From: Bacillus rubiinfantis
Lineage (GTDB): Bacteria; Bacillota; Bacilli; Bacillales; Cytobacillaceae
Assembly: GCA_000752035.1 (NCBI GenBank)
Contig: CCFE01000011.1
Location: 344,736 to 408,735 of the forward strand
DNA length: 64,000 nt
Direction of reading: 5' to 3'
Shown here: positions 1 through 9,069 of the stretch, one piece after another
Layout: the number at the start of each line of letters is the position of its first letter
Numbering within the stretch: position 1 is the stretch's first letter
Translations under genes and position numbers: made by a program
Notes under the pieces: model-generated
Told to the model about the DNA's origin: nothing
What the model saw: only the letters and a program-made list of their open reading frames with translations
Databases searched by the model: none

Positions 1-3000
1 CAAATTTCCTGGCCTGTTAAGTCTAAAGTTACTAATAGGTTAGCAAATGGCATTACTGTATGAATATGTCCGAGAGTGACATCACCCTGTGGAATCGAAG
101 CACGAATACCGCCACCATTTTGCATCGCAATCGTAACGTCTTTTTTCAGTATTTCACTTGCCTTTTGTGCCATTGAATCTGTCACTAGGTTACCAAGGTT
201 TGTCTCTTTGTAGCGAACATTACTGCGTTCACCATCGAGATTAACCTTTGAAGAACCAATTACAGTTTGTTTTAATTCATCAAGTGGTTTTTTCAGTTCA
301 TCCACTCTTGCTGCTGCTTCGGCATCATCTTTGTAAGTCGCTGTTTCAAGCAATTGACCATCTTGCTTTGTGACAACACCGTTTTCATCAAAGCTAACGT
401 TTAAAACACCTAAATAATTTAGATATTCATTTGCTTGAACAATAACGGTTGGTTCTGGCTTATCAATTACTTCAGGTTTAACCAATTTCGTATGCGAATG
501 GCCGCCGACAATAACGTCAATACCGTCCACTGCTTTCGCTAACTGTTGATCTGGACCATAGCCTAAGTGGGACAGGACAACAATTTTGTTAATACCTTTT
601 TCTTTTAAAGCAGCAACCGTTTCTTTTGCTTTATCAACTGCATTTTCAAAAACGATATCTTTGGATGGATTTGCAAGGTATGTTGTGTCTTCAGTAGTTA
701 AACCGAACAGACCGACCTTTTCTCCATCGATTTCTTTTACAATCGCCGGATAGATATTTCCACCCTCTGGTGCAGCGTTGATTTCATCCTTGAACAACTG
801 GCTTAAGACTGGGTCTTTTGTAACGTTGACGTTTGCTGACAGCATTGGGAATTTCATGTCTTTGATAAAATCAGCCAATATATTGGAATCTTTATCAAAT
901 TCATGGTTTCCGAACGTCATTGCATCATAGCCAAGTTTGTTCATGAACTCTAAATCTGCTTTTCCAAGGTACTTATTGAAGTACAGTGTACCTGAGAATA
1001 CATCCCCTGCATCAACGAGCAAGGCATCTGGTTTTTCCGCTCTAACTTCGTTAACAGCAGTAGTTAATTTTGGATATTTTTCAACATTTGCATGCGTATC
1101 GTTGACATGCATAATCGTTAAATCTATTGCTTTTGGTCCCGGTGGTGTAACTTCATCATTTAGATTAATCTGTGCTAACACCGGATCATGGTCACTCACT
1201 CGTCCATGCATCGGTGTAAATGGCGCGTTCAGGTGAACGATATCAATCTCTGAACGATTTGCAAGATTGTTAGAAACTAGCATATGGTCAAGCACTTGCG
1301 AGTTTCCTTGATAGGTGTAAGTGAATCTATCTGGGACTGGAACCTTTTCAATCAGGTTGGTGAGTTCATCACCTTTTAATTTAATTAACGGATTTGAGAA
1401 TTCAAAATCGTTTAAGTCGCCAAGAACAACGATATTGGCATCGGCATTTTTTGATTTTACATTTTTTATAAAGGTATTCACCACTTCAGCAATCTTAAGC
1501 CGCTGAACTTCACTATCAAGTGTTGGTGGTTGAACTTTACCAAAAATCGGGAAGTCGCCGCCTTTAGAGTTAAAGTGGTTAGCAATGACAATAACGTCTT
1601 TACCTTTAAAAGTAAATTCTGCTGCTAATGGTTTACGACTTGAGTTAAATGCTTCATTCGTAGGGTCAATTCTACCAGGGTTTAACGTTAGGGAACCATT
1701 TTCATAACCAACCGTTTCCGTGGAGCCGCCCTTCTTCGCTCCTTCTTTTAGGGCAACGCGGTCAGGGTTATAGATGTAACCAACTCGAATGTTACCATTT
1801 GGTGCCCCGCCATCCTGATTGTTTACTGGTTCAATATCCGTCCATTTATATGTTGGACCACCAGCTTGTTTGATGGCATCAATTAAAGCTTGATAGTTTT
1901 GGTCAGCTGCAGTACCGCCAGCAGTCTCACCGTTATTGTCTTGTACCTCTACTAAGCCGACAATATCTGGGGTCTTCAAATTATTTACAATTGACTCAGC
2001 AATTTTTGCGGTTTTGGCTGTGTCTGCCTTCGTATAGTTCTCCATATTGTAGGAAGCAACTGTTAATTTATCGTCATTATTAACAATGTTTGTCGTTTCT
2101 TGTTGATAATCGCTTTCTACCAATGTTGGCAATTCAGACTTGTTTGTTAAGAGCTTGTAATTTTGGAATGTATAGGTGATAACACCTGTAACAGTGCCAT
2201 CATAATAATCTCCAGTTTTGACTTTGTAATTTTCATCTTTTGTTGTGAATAAAAGTGGTAGGCGTTCTGGGTTCATATTGTCTTTCGTAATTGCAATTCC
2301 GCCGGGTGTCGTATATGGCTTACCATCAACTTTTGAGGTCGGGGAAATGACCGGCACTTCACCATATCTTTGCGGTGCGATTGCAATTGGGTTATCGATT
2401 GCAACTCGCATGCCCTCAATACTTTCCCAGAAATCGATACCGTCTTCTTTAGGGTCGAATTCTTTAAATTGGTCATTATCAACCACTTGTGTCGGCGGAT
2501 TGATGTCTTTTCCGATGACAAGGGCTTTTGGCAATTCTTGATTGCTTGCATGAACTGCAATCTTGCCAGAGTTGGCATCAAGTTCAGTAGTGGTAAGATC
2601 TGTATTTAACATATCACTGTAGCCTTCAAGAACCCATTCTTTAACTAAACCATCAACAGAAATAAGATCGCCAACTTTGACGTTATGGCTCTTTTTGTAC
2701 ACCAGAATCCCTTCTGATGTATTTGAATTGTTGTCAGGATTTGGATCCTGCATATAAAAATTGTTGGCATCTTTTACAAACGTAACAACACCAACTACAC
2801 CAGTAACAGTTTGACCTTTTAGCGGGGAATCATGGCCTTCCCCTTGGATGGCATTGATTTTGACACCATCAGTCGGAGGATCAGTTGGTGTTACTGGGTC
2901 AGTCGGTTCTTCTGTTAATTGATTGAAACTCATCTCTGTGACAGTGGTAATTCCTGGGACAGTAAAATATGCACCTAAAGTCCCCTTAATATAAACAACC

Positions 3001-3347
3001 TTTCCTAAGTTGTTTGGATTTGTTTGTAAATTAAAGTTTGTTCGTATTTCACCTGTTGGAAGCCGAACAGGCATAATTTTCGCAGGATCTGTTTCTGTTG
3101 GGCTATCAGCAATAGCAATGTTTGTATTCCCGCTAAATGGAGCAGTTTGTTGGTATTTGTTAGCCGCAGTTGTATAACCAACAATATACCCCTTAACAGT
3201 TGCTGTTCCGGAGTTATTGGCAATCGCTTGTTCAACGGTTATGTAATTCTCTGCTGCACTTGCTTGAGGTAAATAAGGTAAAACAAAGCTTGCTACTAAC
3301 GTGAAGATTGTTGTCAGAATAAACAGCTGCTTTTTAAATAACCTCAA
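1..3347 (-). CDS. Secreted multidomain nuclease / 5'-nucleotidase (YhcR/ExeM-like), 3' end outside window
   Basis: Translation from a TTG at 3347 (AAAGGAGGG ribosome site 9 nt away, in-frame stop just upstream) stays open for 1115 codons to the window edge. In order it shows a signal peptide (MRLFKKQLF.. to ..ASAAE), two OB-fold-like regions like those of YhcR (about residues 30-330), an endonuclease/exonuclease/phosphatase domain (SYNMENY, GLVEVQDN, NHFNSKGGD, LGDLNDF, DHMLVSNN, SDHDPV) and a metallophosphatase/5'-nucleotidase domain (HVNDTHAN, DAGDVFSG, FGNHEFD, GGHSHTK, then the 5'-nucleotidase C-domain NGGGIR). Family knowledge: such surface enzymes degrade extracellular nucleic acid to nucleosides and phosphate. 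The C-terminus, where a wall-sorting signal would lie, is missing. Joining a DNase-type EEP domain and a nucleotidase in one chain would let a single protein take DNA to nucleosides (inference). Confidence 0.9.
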   Translation of the reverse strand, partial: MRLFKKQLFILTTIFTLVASFVLPYLPQASAAENYITVEQAIANNSGTATVKGYIVGYTTAANKYQQTAPFSGNTNIAIADSPTETDPAKIMPVRLPTGEIRTNFNLQTNPNNLGKVVYIKGTLGAYFTVPGITTVTEMSFNQLTEEPTDPVTPTDPPTDGVKINAIQGEGHDSPLKGQTVTGVVGVVTFVKDANNFYMQDPNPDNNSNTSEGILVYKKSHNVKVGDLISVDGLVKEWVLEGYSDMLNTDLTTTELDANSGKIAVHASNQELPKALVIGKDINPPTQVVDNDQFKEFDPKEDGIDFWESIEGMRVAIDNPIAIAPQRYGEVPVISPTSKVDGKPYTTPGGIAITKDNMNPERLPLLFTTKDENYKVKTGDYYDGTVTGVITYTFQNYKLLTNKSELPTLVESDYQQETTNIVNNDDKLTVASYNMENYTKADTAKTAKIAESIVNNLKTPDIVGLVEVQDNNGETAGGTAADQNYQALIDAIKQAGGPTYKWTDIEPVNNQDGGAPNGNIRVGYIYNPDRVALKEGAKKGGSTETVGYENGSLTLNPGRIDPTNEAFNSSRKPLAAEFTFKGKDVIVIANHFNSKGGDFPIFGKVQPPTLDSEVQRLKIAEVVNTFIKNVKSKNADANIVVLGDLNDFEFSNPLIKLKGDELTNLIEKVPVPDRFTYTYQGNSQVLDHMLVSNNLANRSEIDIVHLNAPFTPMHGRVSDHDPVLAQINLNDEVTPPGPKAIDLTIMHVNDTHANVEKYPKLTTAVNEVRAEKPDALLVDAGDVFSGTLYFNKYLGKADLEFMNKLGYDAMTFGNHEFDKDSNILADFIKDMKFPMLSANVNVTKDPVLSQLFKDEINAAPEGGNIYPAIVKEIDGEKVGLFGLTTEDTTYLANPSKDIVFENAVDKAKETVAALKEKGINKIVVLSHLGYGPDQQLAKAVDGIDVIVGGHSHTKLVKPEVIDKPEPTVIVQANEYLNYLGVLNVSFDENGVVTKQDGQLLETATYKDDAEAAARVDELKKPLDELKQTVIGSSKVNLDGERSNVRYKETNLGNLVTDSMAQKASEILKKDVTIAMQNGGGIRASIPQGDVTLGHIHTVMPFANLLVTLDLTGQEI

Positions 3348-3783
3348 GATTCACGCCCTCCTTTAGTTTTATCTTTCTTTTCTAAAAAACAAGATTTCGA
3401 CAATCAAAAGGACATATTCCTTGTGTCACTTTTAATAGTCTTTAAAAATTAAATGGATGCGTTTACATGGTGAGGTAGATTCTACTTGTAACTTATAAAA
3501 CCTTTTGACTCTTATTCTATAAAAGTCACCTCCGGTTTTGACTTTAGCCTTGCACCATCAATTTTAGTATAAATTCGGTCAATAATCTACAGTATTTAAC
3601 AATATTTCCACATAACATTATAAATTGGTAAATTACTTTATATATAGTTAAAATATAGTATTATACCTCCAAATAACCAAAATTGGATGCAAGTAATTTC
3701 AACTTAAAAAAAATTAATTATCTGATTATTTATAATGTTGTGTTAATATAATGACATTAAACCATTTGATTGGGGGGAGATAA
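3348..3783. promoter_or_regulatory. AT-rich divergent intergenic region with cre-like site
   Basis: This region separates the minus-strand nuclease from the plus-strand LysE gene and must hold both promoters. At 3454-3467 the minus strand reads TGTAAACGCATCCA, which fits the first half of the CcpA cre consensus exactly and the second half imperfectly. It lies about 107 bp before the nuclease start. No small gene or structured RNA is evident. Confidence 0.35.
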
Positions 3784-4413
3784 TTGCTGTCATTTATTCT
3801 CGTTGTATTAGTGTTATTTCTACTTCCAGGTCCGGCGGTTATTTTAACGGTAACGCAAACGGCTCGGGGCGGGCGAAGAGCGGGGGTTATTACCGGTGTG
3901 GGAATAGCTGTCGGCGATCTCATCCATACGATTGCTGCGGTACTTGGACTCTCGGCCATATTAATGACCTCAGCATTGGCTTTTGAAATAGTTAAATACT
4001 TAGGGGCAGCCTACCTTGTTTATATCGGCATAAAATCATTTTTGGAAAAGGCAAAACGGCAGGAAGTGACTTCAGCAGCCGCAAAACCAGAGAAACAGGC
4101 AGCTATCGTGTCTTTTCGCCAAGCATTACTGATTGAACTGCTTAATCCGAAGACAGCCTTGTTTTTCCTGGCCTTTCTGCCCCAGTTTGTTCGGCATGAT
4201 GGAACATCGGTTGTACTCCAATTACTTATACTTGGAATGACGTTTGTTGTGATGAGTATTTTGTACACAACTTTATTGGCATTTCTCACTAGTTCTGTAG
4301 GGAGAAAATTGTTTAGCCACAGGAATAGCTGGTTGTCCCGTTGGCAAGGAAAAATTGTCGGGACGATTTATATTGGATTGGGCATACAACTCATTCTTCA
4401 GAGTCAGAAATAA
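3784..4413 (+). CDS. LysE/RhtB-family amino acid exporter
   Basis: A 209-residue hydrophobic protein with the LysE/RhtB pattern: an N-terminal LPGPAVILTVTQTARGG motif (family form PGP....), about six membrane segments and a conserved NPKTALFFLAFLPQF motif mid-protein. The family exports amino acids and related compounds from the cytoplasm; the substrate cannot be told from sequence. The start is TTG at 3784, directly after an in-frame TAA and only 4-5 nt after a G-rich ribosome site, so the N-terminus is slightly shorter than usual. It is a single-gene unit followed by a hairpin terminator. Confidence 0.85.
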   Translation: MLSFILVVLVLFLLPGPAVILTVTQTARGGRRAGVITGVGIAVGDLIHTIAAVLGLSAILMTSALAFEIVKYLGAAYLVYIGIKSFLEKAKRQEVTSAAAKPEKQAAIVSFRQALLIELLNPKTALFFLAFLPQFVRHDGTSVVLQLLILGMTFVVMSILYTTLLAFLTSSVGRKLFSHRNSWLSRWQGKIVGTIYIGLGIQLILQSQK

Positions 4414-4456
4414 TGAAAAGAAGTACTACACCATGGTAGTGAATCGCAAGGCAAAT

Positions 4457-4483
4457 AGGGTGAGGAATACTCACCCCATTTTT
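4457..4483 (+). terminator. Rho-independent terminator after the LysE gene
   Basis: A 7-bp stem GGGTGAG / CTCACCC with a 5-nt loop is followed by ATTTTTC. It sits 45 bp after the stop codon. Confidence 0.7.
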
Positions 4484-4603
4484 CAAAAACAAAAATAGCT
4501 TATAAAATCGCAATCTAAATGACAATTTGCCAATAGATATTCTCTAGCTGATAATTGGATTATTAAAATAGATGGGAATCACAGCTGATTTTCCTGTGTT
4601 TGA

Positions 4604-4790
4604 AATAAGAGGAAAAGTTCCGTTTATCCTGGGAAATACTACTATTCCCCTCGAATTAAGGGAAGTTTTTCCTCTTATCACTTCAAAATCCCCCAATTTT
4701 GCCTTATTTTGAGGTATTAAGCGGAATTTCTACCTTTATTTCTGCCTTTTAAGCTGCAAAATTTTCATTAGACGGAAATTCTCCGCTTAT
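4604..4790. repeat. Degenerate inverted repeats between the LysE and ugd genes
   Basis: Two pairs of imperfect inverted repeats: ATAAGAGGAAAAGTTCC (4605-4621) against its near complement at 4661-4678, and TTAAGCGGAATTTC (4717-4730) against 4774-4790. All four arms are variants of one motif, roughly TAAGNGGAA..TTCC. The right-hand pair could act as a terminator for ugd, but the spacing is long. The rest of 4484-4811 holds no gene. Confidence 0.5.
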
Positions 4791-4811
4791 GAAATCTCAT
4801 ACTATCATATC

Positions 4812-6101
4812 TTAATGATTTGCGACCCCCGTGTAATAAAACCCCATCTTCGCCACATGTTCCTTGTCAACCATGTTTCTTCCATCAAAAAGATAAGGCT
4901 GCTTAACTAAAGGTTTTAACTTACTCCAATCGAGCTCTCTATACTCATCCCAATCGGTGCAAATCATCACAGCGTCGGTGCCTGACACCGTATCAGCGAC
5001 TGTCTTAAACTGGTGACAGCCGGCGGAGCTCCCTGACCATTTTACAACAGGATCGTGCACTTTGACATTTGCCTGTTCGTTAATCAGTGCCTCGATTATC
5101 TTTATGCTTGCTGATTCTCGTGTATCATCTGTGTTTGCTTTAAACGCTAATCCAAGGACGGCAATCGTTTTTTCTTGTAGATTACCGCCTAAGGCTTGTT
5201 TAAGTTTATTGAGTAAATATAGCGGCTGCTCTGTATTTACTTGTACAACACTTTCCAGAATCGTTAGCGGAGAGCCTGTTGCTTCCGCAGTATGGAGTAA
5301 GGCATTGACATCCTTCGGGAAACACGAACCGCCATAGCCCAGCCCAGCACGAAAAAAATGCGGGCCAATGCGGTGGTCCAGACCCATCCCTTGTGCAACA
5401 TCATTTATATTAATCTCCAGCTTATCACATAGCCTTGCTAATTCATTAATAAACGAGATTTTTAGCGCTAAAAACGAATTAGCCGCGTATTTTATCATTT
5501 CCGAAGCTTTCGGGTTCGTTTCAATAATCGGACATTGAAAGTTATCATAGAGTTCTCTCATGATCCTTCTAGCGGTATCACTCGTTGAACCAATAACAAT
5601 TCGGTCCGGTTTCAGGGCATCAGCCAAGGCTGATCCTTCACGCAGGAATTCTGGATTGGAAACAACCGCAAACGGCACGGACTGAAGTTGACTTGTTTTA
5701 ATCCACTCCGTTACTAACTCGGCTGTCCCCACCGGTACCGTACTTTTTGTCACAATTACTTTAGACCTATTCATATACCTCCCGATGTCCTGGGCTACAT
5801 TTTTTACATAAGAAAGGTCTGCACTGCCGTTTTCTTCCTTCGGGGTGCCGACACAGATAAAAATGACATCATTCATCTCGATTGCTTTTTTGATATTATC
5901 AGTAAAAGTAATTGTTTCATTTTTTACATGCTTCCTTAACAGTTCATCTAATCCTGGTTCATAGAAATGCAGATTACCTGCTTGCAAGGATTGAATCTTT
6001 TGCGTATCCACATCCAGTCCGGTAACCTGATGGCCCATTTCGGCGAAAACCAGCCCGGTTGTCGTTCCTACATACCCTGTTCCAACTATAAGTAGTTTCA
6101 C
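4812..6101 (-). CDS. ugd: UDP-glucose 6-dehydrogenase
   Basis: 429 residues, full length for the Ugd/TuaD family. It makes UDP-glucuronate from UDP-glucose with two NAD+, in the cytoplasm, for acidic wall or capsule polymers. Visible motifs are the N-terminal Rossmann GTGYVGTTTGLVFAEMGH, the catalytic cysteine motif GYGGSCFPKD near residue 257, and the C-terminal UDP-binding domain (GLAFKANTDDTRES). The start is GTG at 6101 after an AGGAGGGG site. Its substrate comes from GtaB, encoded at 40.4 kb. The gene stands alone, with no polymer-assembly genes beside it. It carries GGTGCCTGACACC at 4982-4994, matching the core of the dispersed repeat, but the protein aligns without insertion there. Confidence 0.95.
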   Translation of the reverse strand: MKLLIVGTGYVGTTTGLVFAEMGHQVTGLDVDTQKIQSLQAGNLHFYEPGLDELLRKHVKNETITFTDNIKKAIEMNDVIFICVGTPKEENGSADLSYVKNVAQDIGRYMNRSKVIVTKSTVPVGTAELVTEWIKTSQLQSVPFAVVSNPEFLREGSALADALKPDRIVIGSTSDTARRIMRELYDNFQCPIIETNPKASEMIKYAANSFLALKISFINELARLCDKLEININDVAQGMGLDHRIGPHFFRAGLGYGGSCFPKDVNALLHTAEATGSPLTILESVVQVNTEQPLYLLNKLKQALGGNLQEKTIAVLGLAFKANTDDTRESASIKIIEALINEQANVKVHDPVVKWSGSSAGCHQFKTVADTVSGTDAVMICTDWDEYRELDWSKLKPLVKQPYLFDGRNMVDKEHVAKMGFYYTGVANH

Positions 6102-6297
6102 AACTGACCATTGCCCCTCCTTTTGTTCACATCATTACTCGTCCATTCCTATCTGGAACTAGTAACAATGTATTCTCAGGGGGAGCGATGGGAAGGTTGT
6201 CCAGCTTAGAAAGGGCTTAAATAGGCTGACGCTAAAGGAAGCTATACCGTTTGAGCAGAAACTATGTCTGTTAACATAATTATGGTTTTCAACAATG

Positions 6298-6475
6298 TTA
6301 TCCACATGATTATCCGAGTTATTAACATCAAACGATATATACCCACAACTTTATCCACAAAAACAAGCAGGTTTATCCACTGCATACTACTTACCGGTCT
6401 AAATATCCACAAAATTTTTAAAAATATCAACAGTTTATCTATAGTTATCCACTACTTAGGAACTAGTTATCCACA
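6298..6475 (+). other. DnaA-box cluster (six boxes, one orientation)
   Basis: Within 178 bp there are three perfect TTATCCACA boxes (6298-6306, 6351-6359, 6467-6475) and three with one mismatch (6373-6381 TTATCCACT, 6403-6411 ATATCCACA, 6445-6453 TTATCCACT). All are on the plus strand, and several spacings are near 22 or 30 bp. TTATCCACA is the high-affinity DnaA box in Bacillus. No dnaA, dnaN, rpmH or parAB gene is near, so this is not the chromosomal origin. The surrounding 6102-6663 has no convincing gene. Confidence 0.75.
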
Positions 6476-6562
6476 AATTGAAAACTTCCGGTATGTTTAC
6501 AAGACAAATCCGCCAATCCTTGTTCATTACTTCACAAAACATTCACCAATATAGCTCGACTT

Positions 6563-6578
6563 TGTGACTTAAGTCACT
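6563..6578. promoter_or_regulatory. FNR/CRP-type operator before nirK
   Basis: TGTGA-N6-TCACT inside a perfect 14-bp palindrome GTGACTTAAGTCAC, about 85 bp before the nirK start. It fits the FNR consensus TGTGA-N6-TCACA with one mismatch, as expected for an anaerobically induced nitrite reductase. Confidence 0.6.
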
Positions 6579-6663
6579 ACAACACTACCTAATAAAAGTA
6601 AAATGAAAGTGTAAACAAGCTTATATACAAAACAATTTAGGGGTTAATTTGGAGGGAAGAAAG

Positions 6664-7704
6664 ATGGGTAAAATGGCAAAGTTTGCAGCATTAGTGATGA
6701 CTTCTACATTAATTCTTAGTGCCTGTGGAAAAAATGATGTCGCTGTGGAAAAAGCAACAAAGGCAGCAAACGCAACTACGTCAGAAACACAAGTTTTCAT
6801 GCCCCATAAAGATCTAAATCAAAAACCAACTCCGATAAAAATAAAACGCATGGGCGAACATGAAGTGAATGTCGAAATGACTTCACAGATTACTGATATA
6901 CAATTATCTAAAGGCGACACGTATAAAGCCTGGACCTTTAACGGTGAAGCCCCTGGACCAGTGATTGTCATAAATGAAGGGGATACGATTAACTTTTCTT
7001 TAAAAAACATGGACCCGGCCATTCCGCATAGCATGGATATGCATGCCGTACATGCTGCTCCTTCTAAAGATTTTGCTGATGTCATGCCAGACAAAACTGG
7101 TAAATTTAGCTATACCGCCAATAACCCTGGCGTCTTCATGTATCACTGCGGTACCAAACCGGTACTTGAGCATATCGCCAACGGGATGCATGGGATGATT
7201 ATTGTCAAACCGAAAAATGGTTATCCAACTGACGCAAAAGTTGACCGTGAATATGTTGTCATTCAAAACGAATGGTATAAGTATAATGATTTAACTGATA
7301 TGACAAATGGCACTCCAAAATATGTTGTCTTCTCAACTAAAGCATTAAAAGCTGGCGATGCCAATACAAATGGTACTGTCGGTGCCCTTGTTGACCACCC
7401 ACTGATTGCTAAAGTGGGCGACAAAGTCAGATTATATGTCTTAAACGTGGGTCCAAACGAAGTATCTAGCTTCCATGTTATTGGTACATTGTTTGATGAT
7501 GTATATCTTGACGGCAACCCTGCAAACAATCTTAAAGGAATGCAAACCGTTATGCTTCCAGCTAGCGGTGGCGCTGTTGTAGAGTTTACGGTTGAAAGAG
7601 AAGGCAGCTACTCTATTGTAACGCACCAGTTTAATGACGCCACTAAAGGCGCTGTTGGTACTTTACAAGTAACAAAAGACGGTCAAGCCACAACTCATGA
7701 ATAA
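6664..7704 (+). CDS. nirK: Copper-containing nitrite reductase (lipoprotein)
   Basis: 346 residues counted from ATG 6664, chosen because GGAGGGAAG ends 4 nt before it; an in-frame TTG at 6649 would put that site inside the gene. The lipobox LILSACG places the mature protein on the outer face of the membrane. Two cupredoxin domains carry the full ligand set: type 1 copper H122, C162, H170, M175; type 2 copper H127, H161, H321; catalytic pair D125 and H271. The enzyme reduces nitrite to nitric oxide in denitrification. It is monocistronic, with an FNR-type box upstream and a terminator downstream. No nitric oxide reductase or cytochrome donor is encoded beside it. Confidence 0.93.
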   Translation: MGKMAKFAALVMTSTLILSACGKNDVAVEKATKAANATTSETQVFMPHKDLNQKPTPIKIKRMGEHEVNVEMTSQITDIQLSKGDTYKAWTFNGEAPGPVIVINEGDTINFSLKNMDPAIPHSMDMHAVHAAPSKDFADVMPDKTGKFSYTANNPGVFMYHCGTKPVLEHIANGMHGMIIVKPKNGYPTDAKVDREYVVIQNEWYKYNDLTDMTNGTPKYVVFSTKALKAGDANTNGTVGALVDHPLIAKVGDKVRLYVLNVGPNEVSSFHVIGTLFDDVYLDGNPANNLKGMQTVMLPASGGAVVEFTVEREGSYSIVTHQFNDATKGAVGTLQVTKDGQATTHE

Positions 7705-7711
7705 ATTTATA

Positions 7712-7748
7712 AAACCAGCACCGAGACGTGGTGCTGGTTTTTTTTTAT
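7712..7748 (+). terminator. Rho-independent terminator of nirK
   Basis: Stem AACCAGCAC / GTGCTGGTT followed by a run of T. It overlaps the end of the convergent small gene. Confidence 0.85.
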
Positions 7749-7909
7749 TTTCTTGCCCCCAACTCTACAACTTTGCTGCTGTGGTAGGTGGCTTTCACTT
7801 TTAGTTTCATTCTTAGTTCCTCACTTAAACAATCCTTCTGAAGTACTTCGTTATATCGTTGCAGAAAGACATGGTAAAGATACTTTCCTCTTAATACAAG
7901 TTTTAACAC
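7745..7909 (-). CDS. Small basic protein of unknown function (54 aa)
   Basis: I do not recognise this family. The reading frame could extend to 8011, but AAGGAGGG at 7915-7922 sits 5 nt before a GTG at 7909, giving a 54-residue product (MLKLVLRGKYLYHVF..). It is rich in Lys, Arg and Tyr, has no membrane segment or signal peptide, and a central helix-prone stretch (RYNEVLQKDCLSEELRMKL). Size and composition are like small sporulation or regulatory proteins of Bacillus, but that is only a resemblance. It converges on nirK and its stop codon overlaps the nirK terminator. Confidence 0.5.
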   Translation of the reverse strand: MLKLVLRGKYLYHVFLQRYNEVLQKDCLSEELRMKLKVKATYHSSKVVELGARK

Positions 7910-8225
7910 AATAGCCCTCCTTAAATTTAACCATAAATCGCGGGAGATTCGTATTCGGTAACTGGCGAGCATCGTCAACAGACTACAGCCCCTATAGCTT
8001 TGCGTCCCCATCTTTCAATAGGTTTGCCGTTTCGTACGATTTATGTGCTTTTTTTTACTATAAGAAAGGATTGACTAAAAGAAAAGAGACTTAAGACCCA
8101 TCAATTCCCCCGCAAATACAGGATTTTTTCTTGTCTTTTCATTACTGTGCTTTTTAAGGTTTTAAAGTAGCCGAACGTGTCAATGATGATGAAGTCAAAC
8201 TTGATTGTTTAAAGGATGTTTTCAG

Positions 8226-8972
8226 ATGAAAAGGGTTCGTTCTTTACTTATTTTGCTCATTGTGTTCGGCTGTTTGCTGGGTGGCTTTCTTTATCATAAA
8301 CAAATAACAACGGATGAGAAAAAATCAGCTATGCCTGCACGGAAAAAGGAAGTTCCTCATCAAGATGAACCTGATATCAATGTGATGGCGAGGCCGAAAA
8401 GTATCCCCGTGCTTGTAAATAAACAGCATCCATTGCCGGAAGCCTATGAGCCAGAGGACTTGGTTGATGCAAATATTGGTTTTATTTTTTCCGAAGATTC
8501 GCCAAAACGAAAAATGCGTGCGGCGGCAGCGGCGGCCATCGAGGAATTATTTGCGGGTGCTGCTAACGATGGGATTACCCTGCTAGGCGTCTCCGCGTAT
8601 CGGTCGCGGGAAACACAGGAGGCGTTGTTTCAACACTATGTTCAGGAAGATGGCTTGGAGGCAGCCAAACTGTACAGTGCCCCTCCAGGTACGAGTGAAC
8701 ATGAAACGGGATTGGCCATTGATGTCACCGGTGGAGATGGCCGCTGTGCGGCAGAGGACTGCTTTGCAGGCAGTCCTGAGGCAAAATGGCTTGAAGACCA
8801 TGCAGCAAAATATGGTTTTATCATTCGCTATCCGAAGGGGAAGGAAGTCATCACAGGCTATCAATATGAGCCATGGCACTTGCGTTATGTCGGCAAGGAG
8901 ATTGCCGAAGTCATTGCCGCTAATGAGATCACATTAGAAGAATACTACCGAGCCGTGCCGGTAAGTAAATAA
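8226..8972 (+). CDS. D-alanyl-D-alanine carboxypeptidase, VanY/LdcB family
   Basis: 248 residues from ATG 8226 (AAAGGATG ribosome site). One N-terminal membrane anchor (SLLILLIVFGCLLGGFLY) is followed by a variable linker and an M15B peptidase domain. Zinc and catalytic motifs are present: SAYRS, GTSEHETGLAIDV (H and D ligands) and EPWHLRYVG (third ligand). The family trims the terminal D-Ala from peptidoglycan stem peptides outside the membrane. No van resistance genes lie nearby, so a housekeeping wall-trimming role is more likely than glycopeptide resistance. It is monocistronic. About 60 bp downstream is a possible long-loop hairpin (GGGCTGG..CCAGCCC then T6). Confidence 0.85.
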   Translation: MKRVRSLLILLIVFGCLLGGFLYHKQITTDEKKSAMPARKKEVPHQDEPDINVMARPKSIPVLVNKQHPLPEAYEPEDLVDANIGFIFSEDSPKRKMRAAAAAAIEELFAGAANDGITLLGVSAYRSRETQEALFQHYVQEDGLEAAKLYSAPPGTSEHETGLAIDVTGGDGRCAAEDCFAGSPEAKWLEDHAAKYGFIIRYPKGKEVITGYQYEPWHLRYVGKEIAEVIAANEITLEEYYRAVPVSK

Positions 8973-9069
8973 GGTATTTTTGGGGCTGGGGGACTGATTG
9001 CCGCACAGCTGTTCATCTATCTGACTTAAGCGGACATATTCGGGACCAACCAGCCCTTTTTTAAAAAAT

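Noticed and set aside
4982..4994. REP-like core GGTGCCTGACACC inside ugd
   Set aside because: The protein aligns normally there (TVSGTDA) with no insertion and no flanking hairpin, so a chance match is likely.
6298..6475. Chromosomal or plasmid replication origin
   Set aside because: There are DnaA boxes, but no dnaA/dnaN, rep or par gene and no clear unwinding element beside them; a titration or control cluster is more likely.
6264..6554. Small gene of 96 codons before nirK
   Set aside because: It is composed of the DnaA-box repeats, has no ribosome site and no recognisable protein pattern.
8226..8972. Glycopeptide resistance gene vanY
   Set aside because: The family fits, but no vanA/H/X/R/S genes adjoin; a general D,D-carboxypeptidase is the safer call.
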